DNA of 40,861 bases from an uncultured Bacillota bacterium (GTDB lineage Bacteria > Bacillota > Dehalobacteriia > UBA4068 > UBA4997). Each line of letters opens with the position of its first letter. Position 1 is the stretch's first letter. The stretch spans positions 1-40,861 of the forward strand of contig CAQWMM010000017.1 in NCBI GenBank assembly GCA_948907985.1, given 5' to 3'. The notes under the pieces were generated by a model that saw only the letters and a list, made by a program, of their open reading frames with translations, made no database searches and was not told where the DNA came from. Below are positions 36,402 through 40,861 of this stretch, in pieces. A program made the position numbers and the translations under genes.

Positions 36402-38033
36402 TTACATAACTTTGGGAGCATCGCTTCTTTCGCCATATTTTATCTGAATTGTATAGGGAACAGGTCGTTCATATGTGCCCCATTTGGTATGTAACAAATT
36501 TGTGGGATTAACAGATTGACTTTTAGAACTGGGGCTTTGATTATTTAGATTAGACGAAGCAGTTGCATGTATGCTGTTTCTTGTTGAAGAAGGCTGGTTT
36601 TCTTTTGATTGTGTATGTGATGTAGATGATATGTTTGTTGTTGTTCTAGTTAAGTTTGAAACTTGGTGGCGTTGGGGGATAGGCGAGGTTCGGCCACGCA
36701 TTTTTTCTGAAACTCTATATTGTTCAGCGTTGGGAACATCAATAAACTCTACGGTTTTATCAAAGTTTTTCCTTACAGTATCTTTGATTTCATCTAAAGT
36801 AACATAGAAAAATTCACGTCGTTGATTAACCATATTTAATTTTCTGTTTTCAAAGGCTCTGTGTAAAGCTGCTTCTAAAGCGGGAGCGTCCTCCGAAAAA
36901 ATCATGGCATGCACATCAAAATTAAATGGTACGGAGGCGTCGCCAAGCTCGTCAATACGATCTTGTGGATTAAGACGCCTTGTCATGCCTATTTTATAGA
37001 CATTTTCACCAAATGCGCCAATATTTGAAATGATATATACATATCCGGCTTTCATATTGGCTTGACGATAGTCAATATCTGTTAAGGCTTTATCAACATC
37101 TGAGAGGTGCTCTTCAAGCTGTTGTTGCTTTTTGCGCAGATCTGGATTGTCGGGATTTTGGATAAGTTGAGCTTGAACTTTCTCTAAAGCTGTTTGATAA
37201 TGAGTTTGCTCCTTTTCTATTTTATTGCGCTGCGCTTCAAGTTCTCTTTCTAACCTAGCTTGTTCTCGTTGTTCTGCTCTGGCAATTTTTTGTTCTTCTG
37301 CTTCCTGTTGTTTCTTTAATTGGTACTCAAAAGCCAAACGCAACTCTTTCACTTTGGCAGAAAGGTAGTTCTGGGTGATGGATATTTCCATTATAGAGGC
37401 TAATTTGGTAATACTTTCTGCTGTTTTATATATGCGTTCTAAAGAAGCGTCAAAATTGGTATAGCGTACTTTGGCGACTAAATCATCACATTCCAGATTA
37501 AAAGCACGCAAAAGCAGTTTTTGTGTGTCGCTTACCACTTTCTTGCCTTTTGCTAAGTTTCCATTAACAGTCCATTGATTGCTGCCTGTAACAGCTTGGT
37601 TGGATTTTATTAAATTTTTTTGAGTTTGTCTGATTTCAGCAAGGGCTTCCTTGTAATCTAAGGCAGAGGCAAAGTCATATTTTGGTTTATATATGCCGAA
37701 CTCTTGAACAAGAATTTCTTCGTCAAGCCAAATTATTTCTTGCCTTTTTTGTTGAATATCTCGGTCTAACTTTTTAATTTCTGCTTGTCTGGATGATACA
37801 GCATTTCTCAAGTCATTGGCTTCATTTTGCAAAAGTTGATATTTAACTTTTAAATCATTTAATTCTGTTTGTTGGTTTTGATTTTTTTGTTTTAATTCTG
37901 TTAGCTCATTTTGTCTATCGTTATAGCGTAATTTTAGCGAGGCCAGTTCGGTTTGATTTTCTTGATAGCGTACTTTTAGGTTTTCCAGCTCGGTTTTATA
38001 TTGATTGGCATTTAGCGCGTCTAGTATTCCCAT
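36402..38033 (-). CDS. DUF4041 and T5orf172 (GIY-YIG-like) domain protein with long coiled coil
   Basis: The 543-residue soluble protein starts with a Gln/Glu/Leu-rich coiled coil (about 10-110). A DUF4041-type helical region follows (about 120-320, with LECDDLVAKVRYTNFDASLERIYK), then a charged helix. The T5orf172/Mug113 domain (about 328-425) reads GYVYIISNIGAFGENVYKIGM, then RLNPQDRIDELG and ALEAALHRAFENRKLN, the GIY-YIG pattern. The Ser/Asn-rich tail appears disordered. Such proteins occur in phage lysogeny modules and some defence contexts, but the function is unproven. It is co-directional with the repressor and Uma2, so it is probably expressed in the lysogen. Confidence 0.85.
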   Translation of the reverse strand: MGILDALNANQYKTELENLKVRYQENQTELASLKLRYNDRQNELTELKQKNQNQQTELNDLKVKYQLLQNEANDLRNAVSSRQAEIKKLDRDIQQKRQEIIWLDEEILVQEFGIYKPKYDFASALDYKEALAEIRQTQKNLIKSNQAVTGSNQWTVNGNLAKGKKVVSDTQKLLLRAFNLECDDLVAKVRYTNFDASLERIYKTAESITKLASIMEISITQNYLSAKVKELRLAFEYQLKKQQEAEEQKIARAEQREQARLERELEAQRNKIEKEQTHYQTALEKVQAQLIQNPDNPDLRKKQQQLEEHLSDVDKALTDIDYRQANMKAGYVYIISNIGAFGENVYKIGMTRRLNPQDRIDELGDASVPFNFDVHAMIFSEDAPALEAALHRAFENRKLNMVNQRREFFYVTLDEIKDTVRKNFDKTVEFIDVPNAEQYRVSEKMRGRTSPIPQRHQVSNLTRTTTNISSTSHTQSKENQPSSTRNSIHATASSNLNNQSPSSKSQSVNPTNLLHTKWGTYERPVPYTIQIKYGERSDAPKVM

Positions 38034-38063
38034 AATATTTTCTCATCCTTTTTGTATAGTTTA

Positions 38064-38453
38064 TTAACTTATTTCCTCTTCAGAAATAGTATCACATTTT
38101 TTATATTGTGGTTGTGAATTAAGAAATTCAGCATGTGCTAACAAAATTTTTTTCCCTTCATTATTTAGATTGTTATATAATTCTACCAAAGTATATGTTT
38201 CTGTATTGCTAAAAATCGTATCATTAGTTTCTTTTATATATGGTATTATTTTGCCAGCAGCCAAACCGTCAACAGTTATATTTAAAGCTTCGGAAATTAA
38301 AACCACATTTTTAATATTACTATTTAAAATTCCTCGACGGAACATACTACTTAAAGTGGAATTTGGGATATTGGCCTGATGTGCAAAACTTTTTACATCA
38401 CCATATCTTTTTTTTATATATTCTTTTAATTTTTCTTCTATGCTTTTATTCAT
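38064..38453 (-). CDS. CI-like phage repressor (XRE family)
   Basis: The 129-residue protein has an N-terminal XRE helix-turn-helix (about 8-60: VKSFAHQANIPNSTLSSMFRRGIL, then ISEALNITVDGLAAG). The C-terminal half is short (YTLVELYNNLNNEGKKILLAHAEFL), with no S24 peptidase domain, so it is not a self-cleaving LexA/CI type. GGGGGA precedes the ATG. It diverges from the Cro-like gene over a strong palindromic operator, as expected for the lysogeny switch. Induction would need a route other than RecA-stimulated self-cleavage. Confidence 0.88.
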   Translation of the reverse strand: MNKSIEEKLKEYIKKRYGDVKSFAHQANIPNSTLSSMFRRGILNSNIKNVVLISEALNITVDGLAAGKIIPYIKETNDTIFSNTETYTLVELYNNLNNEGKKILLAHAEFLNSQPQYKKCDTISEEEIS

Positions 38454-38499
38454 TTTGTCCCCCTTTCAATATAAACAATAACATATAAATGCTGAAAAA

Positions 38500-38537
38500 T
38501 CAATATGCTTTTATGAAATTTCATAAAAACATATTGA
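38500..38537. promoter_or_regulatory. Repressor operator: 38-bp dyad between divergent promoters
   Basis: The core TTTTATGAAA plus its mirror (38509-38528) is a perfect 20-bp palindrome. With flanks it extends to 38500-38537 with 18 of 19 pairs matching; the only mismatch is C38508 with A38529. The right end overlaps the -35 of the rightward promoter (TTGACA 38534-38539, -10 TAGTAT 38557-38562). A leftward TTGATT...TATTGT promoter reads from the left side. A related half-site, TGAAAATTCATAA, lies at about 38574-38586. Confidence 0.85.
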
Positions 38538-38605
38538 CAAATATTAAAATTCGTATTAGTATATTATTGGGTGTGAAAATTCATAACGAAAAGGGAGGAT
38601 TGTTT

Positions 38606-38830
38606 ATGTTTCGTAATTTAGAAGCGGAATTGGCACGCTGTAATTTAACAAGACGTGAGTTAGCCTCAAAACTTGGTTGTACACCTAGTACATTATCGTT
38701 GAAACTCAATGACAAAGCACCACTAAGCTTAAAAGAGGCTGCAAAAATTAAGCAAATAATCGGTGTTGATATGGCGCTGGAAGAATTATTTGCAGATAAT
38801 TTGCTAAAGAAAAATAGCCAAAGCGCGTGA
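38606..38830 (+). CDS. Cro-like XRE regulator
   Basis: The 74-residue protein is almost only a helix-turn-helix: ELARCNLTRRELASKLGCTPSTLSLKLN (about 6-33), then SLKEAAKIKQIIGVDMALEELF, as in phage Cro proteins and XRE antirepressors. ATG 38606 is chosen because GGGAGG sits eight bases upstream and an earlier in-frame ATG would run through the operator. As the first rightward gene it should be the early-lytic counterpart of the CI-like repressor. Confidence 0.88.
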   Translation: MFRNLEAELARCNLTRRELASKLGCTPSTLSLKLNDKAPLSLKEAAKIKQIIGVDMALEELFADNLLKKNSQSA

Positions 38831-38867
38831 AAGTTTGTGTGTAAAAAAACAGAAAGGAGGTGAGGGA

Positions 38868-39311
38868 TTGGATTTAGGAAAAAAAATAAAGGCAGCCAGG
38901 AAAAATGCAGGGTTAACCCAAGCGCAATTGGCCGAAAAATGCGGTTTTGCACCTGTAACAATTCAGCAATATGAAAATGGTAAGCGAGAACCACGATTAA
39001 AGGCAATGGCAAAGATTTCATCGGTTTTGAGTGTTGATATGGCGAGTTTTGTTTCAGATAAACCGGTTGAAACTATTTCTTATAATGATGAGCATATTAG
39101 CCCAAAAGATGTGTTTGAGCATTATGGTTATGAGTATGATAACCCGTTACATGGTGTAGGGCTTTGGTCAAATGAAACAGTTATAAAAAGGCTTGAAAAC
39201 TTGTCATCATTGGTTGAACAATATGCTTATGGAAAGCAAAAAGTCAAAATCATATTTGACTATGATCCGGACTTTCCGCGTGCATTACTTCAAGTGTGGG
39301 GTTTATCTTAA
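38868..39311 (+). CDS. Second XRE-family transcription regulator
   Basis: The 147-residue protein begins with a textbook XRE domain (LGKKIKAARKNAGLTQAQLAEKCGFAPVTIQQYENGKREPRLKAMAKISSVLSVDMASF, about 3-62). The rest (about 70-147) is acidic and unrecognised. TTG 38868 is the start: AGGAGG lies seven bases before it. The gene follows the Cro-like gene by 37 bp in the same early transcript. It may be an additional repressor or antirepressor. Confidence 0.85.
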   Translation: MDLGKKIKAARKNAGLTQAQLAEKCGFAPVTIQQYENGKREPRLKAMAKISSVLSVDMASFVSDKPVETISYNDEHISPKDVFEHYGYEYDNPLHGVGLWSNETVIKRLENLSSLVEQYAYGKQKVKIIFDYDPDFPRALLQVWGLS

Positions 39312-39355
39312 TTGGTTGATTGTTAAAGACTTTATGGAAAGGTGGTGAAATAGAA

Positions 39356-39673
39356 ATGAGTATTGACGATTTTAATCTGGCTTATGAAATTATAGACGTT
39401 ATTATGCAAACTCAAGAATGGGAAAAAATCCGTCAGAATGATTTGCGTATACAAACAGCCAAAAAGCAATATGAGGCTGCTTTGCAAAAGCTGGATATGC
39501 CAAAAGATGTTTTTGATGAGTTAAATTCAGCTGTTCTGATATTGGAAGAGGCCAGCGCCGACGCTGCAACATTGTACGGCGTTCGCATTGCTGGCATTAT
39601 TCAGGAAGTGCTGAATAATCCGCTGGTTTTTTCCCAGATGTTTCTTGAGCGGTCAGCAAAATGCGGAGCCTAA
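39356..39673 (+). CDS. Phage early protein of unknown function
   Basis: The 105-residue product (ATG 39356, GGTGGTGA upstream) is predicted helical, with two acidic helices (YEIIDVIMQTQEWEKIRQND; FDELNSAVLILEEASADAATLYG) and no membrane segment or catalytic motif. It continues the rightward early operon. I recognise no family. Confidence 0.7.
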   Translation: MSIDDFNLAYEIIDVIMQTQEWEKIRQNDLRIQTAKKQYEAALQKLDMPKDVFDELNSAVLILEEASADAATLYGVRIAGIIQEVLNNPLVFSQMFLERSAKCGA

Positions 39674-39799
39674 AAACAGGAAAATGCGTTGCTGTTGGAA
39701 CCAGCACCGCATTAACCAAAAACGTTATAAAAGAATTTTATTGTCTTGATTTTATCATCAAATATGGTAAAAGTCAAGCGTCAAGGAGGTAAAAACATA

Positions 39800-40078
39800 A
39801 TGAAGACTATTGATGAAATCATCCAGGAATATCCGGATAACGTACCGGTGCCTGTGGCGGCGGAGCTTTTGGGTAAATGCCAGATGTATATTCGCACCGG
39901 ATTGCAAAATGGCCGCCTGCCGTTTGGTTCGGCGGTGCAGACAAGCAGTCATTGGAGCTATCACATAGCACCTAAAGCCTTAAAATCGTATATGGACGGC
40001 GACCGTGTTTTAACCACGCCGGAGATTATCGAGCAAGTGGTTTTGCGGACGCTGGCGGCGCAGGAGGCGGCACAATGA
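39800..40078 (+). CDS. Excisionase-like / helix-turn-helix DNA-binding protein
   Basis: The 92-residue protein has a winged-helix pattern of the HTH_17/excisionase kind: VPVAAELLGKCQMYIRTGLQNGRLPFGSAV (about 16-45), then SHWSYHIAPKALKSYM. This type chooses a DNA site through one helix and a wing (here around SSHWSYHI). AAGGAGG lies about ten bases before ATG 39800. The next gene overlaps its stop by ATGA. It may be the excisionase partner of the integrase, or another phage early regulator; its distance from int makes this uncertain. Confidence 0.68.
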   Translation: MKTIDEIIQEYPDNVPVPVAAELLGKCQMYIRTGLQNGRLPFGSAVQTSSHWSYHIAPKALKSYMDGDRVLTTPEIIEQVVLRTLAAQEAAQ

Positions 40079-40278
40079 ACAGTTTGCCGGATCCTCCATA
40101 CATTCAGGAGGCGGAAAGGTTCGGTGCTGAAGAGCCTACGAACCGCTGCCCGCTATGCGGTGCGGTTTGCGATGAGGTTTATCATTTTTCAGACGGACGG
40201 CCAGCCGGTTGTAACGTCTGCGGAAATTTTATGTTAAGCTGGGGACTATTTTCCGGTTGGGGAGAGGAGCGTTTATAA
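40075..40278 (+). CDS. Small zinc-ribbon phage protein
   Basis: The 67-residue protein has two Cys pairs, CPLCG (about 25-29) and CNVCG (about 46-50), separated by 16-17 residues: a zinc ribbon. The start overlaps the previous gene by four bases (ATGA). Many phage early operons carry such small zinc-binding proteins; no particular function can be assigned. Confidence 0.68.
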   Translation: MNSLPDPPYIQEAERFGAEEPTNRCPLCGAVCDEVYHFSDGRPAGCNVCGNFMLSWGLFSGWGEERL

Positions 40279-40428
40279 ATGGAAAAGGAAAAAACTGTTT
40301 CTGCCGAGGCCAGACCGGAGCACAGCAGACAAGAGTTGTTCAAACGATATAGGGAATGTATGCGTTTAGTATTGCGTAACCAGCAAGAGGCCTATTTCAG
40401 CCTGGTTGGAGAGCACCAAAATGCCTAA
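40279..40428 (+). CDS. Small phage protein of unknown function
   Basis: The 49-residue ORF starts at ATG 40279, with GGAGAGGAG seven to ten bases upstream at the end of the zinc-ribbon gene. It encodes a charged helix (RQELFKRYRECMRLVLRNQQ). It overlaps the next start by eight bases. The dense overlap with both neighbours supports it as a real gene despite its size. Confidence 0.6.
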   Translation: MEKEKTVSAEARPEHSRQELFKRYRECMRLVLRNQQEAYFSLVGEHQNA

Positions 40429-40687
40429 ATTCTATTTTACATACGGCACAGATGGACACCCCTTTTATGGCGGTTGGACGGAGATTGAAGCGCCGGACAG
40501 GCAGGCTGCTTATGCAGCGTTTAAGGTGTTTCATCCGGCCAAGGAAAACGGCTGTTTGCCGTTCTGTGATTGTTATACCGAGGAAGAATTTGCAGCCAGC
40601 GGTATGGATAAGCCGGAGGGCAATTTTGGCCGGCGCTGCCACGAGCGCATTTGTTTGACCATAGAATTGACAGGAGGCGGGGCTTAA
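40421..40687 (+). CDS. Phage protein of unknown function
   Basis: The 88-residue protein (MPKFYFTYGTDGHPFYGGWT onward) has a compact alpha/beta look and several Cys and His near the end (CDC; RRCHERIC). ATG 40421 has GGAG about nine bases upstream. It shares one base with the start of the next gene (TAATG). Similar short proteins starting with FxFTYG occur in Firmicutes phages; I know no function. Confidence 0.68.
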   Translation: MPKFYFTYGTDGHPFYGGWTEIEAPDRQAAYAAFKVFHPAKENGCLPFCDCYTEEEFAASGMDKPEGNFGRRCHERICLTIELTGGGA

Positions 40688-40861
40688 TGGAAACGCTGTA
40701 TCAGTTTACCGAGAAATATTTGCAGGCCTTTAACGCTATTTATGTGGATGCGGAAAGCGGTCAGGTGATTGGCCTGGAAAATCTGGAGGCGCTTAATACC
40801 CGACTTGAGGACAAGCTGGAGGCGGTGGCTTGCTATATCAAAGACAGGGAGCGTCTGGCCG
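40687..40861 (+). CDS. Gp157-like phage protein, N-terminal part (runs off window)
   Basis: The open frame begins METLYQFTEKYLQAFNAIY and continues to the window end with a coiled, acidic region (LENLEALNTRLEDKLEAVACYIKD). This is the siphovirus Gp157 pattern: an N-terminal LY.L...Y followed by LE..L..KLE....YIK. Gp157-type genes sit in the early/replication region of temperate siphophages, and a Streptococcus thermophilus member was linked to phage resistance. The overlap with the upstream stop fixes the start. Only 58 residues are visible. Confidence 0.72.
   Translation, partial: METLYQFTEKYLQAFNAIYVDAESGQVIGLENLEALNTRLEDKLEAVACYIKDRERLA

Larger units (their letters stand above)
34438..40861. 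mobile_element. Left part of an integrated prophage (right end outside window)
   Basis: The order is integrase, accessory genes, CI-like repressor, divergent Cro-like gene, second XRE regulator, small early genes, excisionase-like HTH and Gp157-like protein. This is a standard temperate siphophage lysogeny-to-early region. Base composition drops to clearly AT-rich from about 34.4 to 39.7 kb. The left boundary is set only by the intact tRNA promoter on one side and the integrase stop at 34568 on the other. No attachment core can be fixed without the right end. Confidence 0.88.

Noticed and set aside
38868..39311. Antitoxin of a toxin-antitoxin pair with the 105-residue protein downstream
   Set aside because: The downstream protein has no toxin-like fold or motif, and both genes lie in a co-directional phage early operon where XRE regulators are common.

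Overview
The window is a Firmicutes chromosome segment. The host most likely belongs to a spore-forming clade, in the broad Clostridia/Negativicutes range; I cannot name a genus. The basis is four scattered sporulation-associated genes (yunB, ytaF, yqfC, yqfD), sigma-A type promoters with 17-bp spacers, strong AGGAGG ribosome binding sites, a KamA-family radical SAM gene, an SLH-anchored surface protein and a preQ1-type riboswitch on a queuosine operon. Host genes look moderately GC-rich. From about 34.5 kb onward the DNA becomes visibly AT-rich and phage-like.

Layout. 1-7.5 kb: 3' end of dxs, a kamA-like radical SAM gene, a convergent pair reading leftward (a bifunctional penicillin-binding protein, then a cardiolipin synthase-type phospholipase D), and yunB. 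7.5-15 kb: a rightward housekeeping run of yebC, polA, mutM, ytaF, coaE, a lytic transglycosylase and a nicotinate phosphoribosyltransferase. 15-19 kb: thrS (leftward), a paired short-chain chromate transporter, a TPR protein, then an apparent stand-alone structured RNA with its own consensus promoter. 19-23.5 kb, leftward: queD-queE-queC-queF behind a candidate preQ1 riboswitch/terminator, and yqfC-yqfD behind an unrecognised attenuator-like leader.

23.4-34.2 kb: a LytTR response regulator and a GHKL sensor kinase that appears to lack its G2 box. They are followed by an 8-codon micro-ORF, three DNA dyads and a 7.9-kb gene for a 2632-residue secreted, SLH-anchored surface protein. That protein has two duplicated beta-helix/Ig-like cassettes and a Gly/Asp-rich repeat stalk of about 1000 residues containing DxDGDGxxD calcium-type loops. 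Two small uncertain ORFs follow, then tRNA-Val(GAC).

34.4-40.86 kb: the left end of a prophage. It has a tyrosine integrase, a 17-codon micro-ORF inside a 20-bp inverted repeat, a Uma2-family nuclease, a DUF4041/T5orf172 (GIY-YIG) coiled-coil protein, a CI-like repressor diverging from a Cro-like gene over a near-perfect 38-bp dyad, and a run of small early genes ending in a truncated Gp157-like gene. The integrase-to-repressor interval, where phages often carry accessory or superinfection-immunity genes, holds Uma2 and the T5orf172 protein.

The best candidates for something new are the structured RNA at 18764-19010, the yqfCD leader, the giant surface protein with its palindrome-covered promoter beside the defective-looking sensor kinase, and the Uma2 + T5orf172 pair with its duplicated intergenic element. 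No database search was run; all family calls are from motif recognition.
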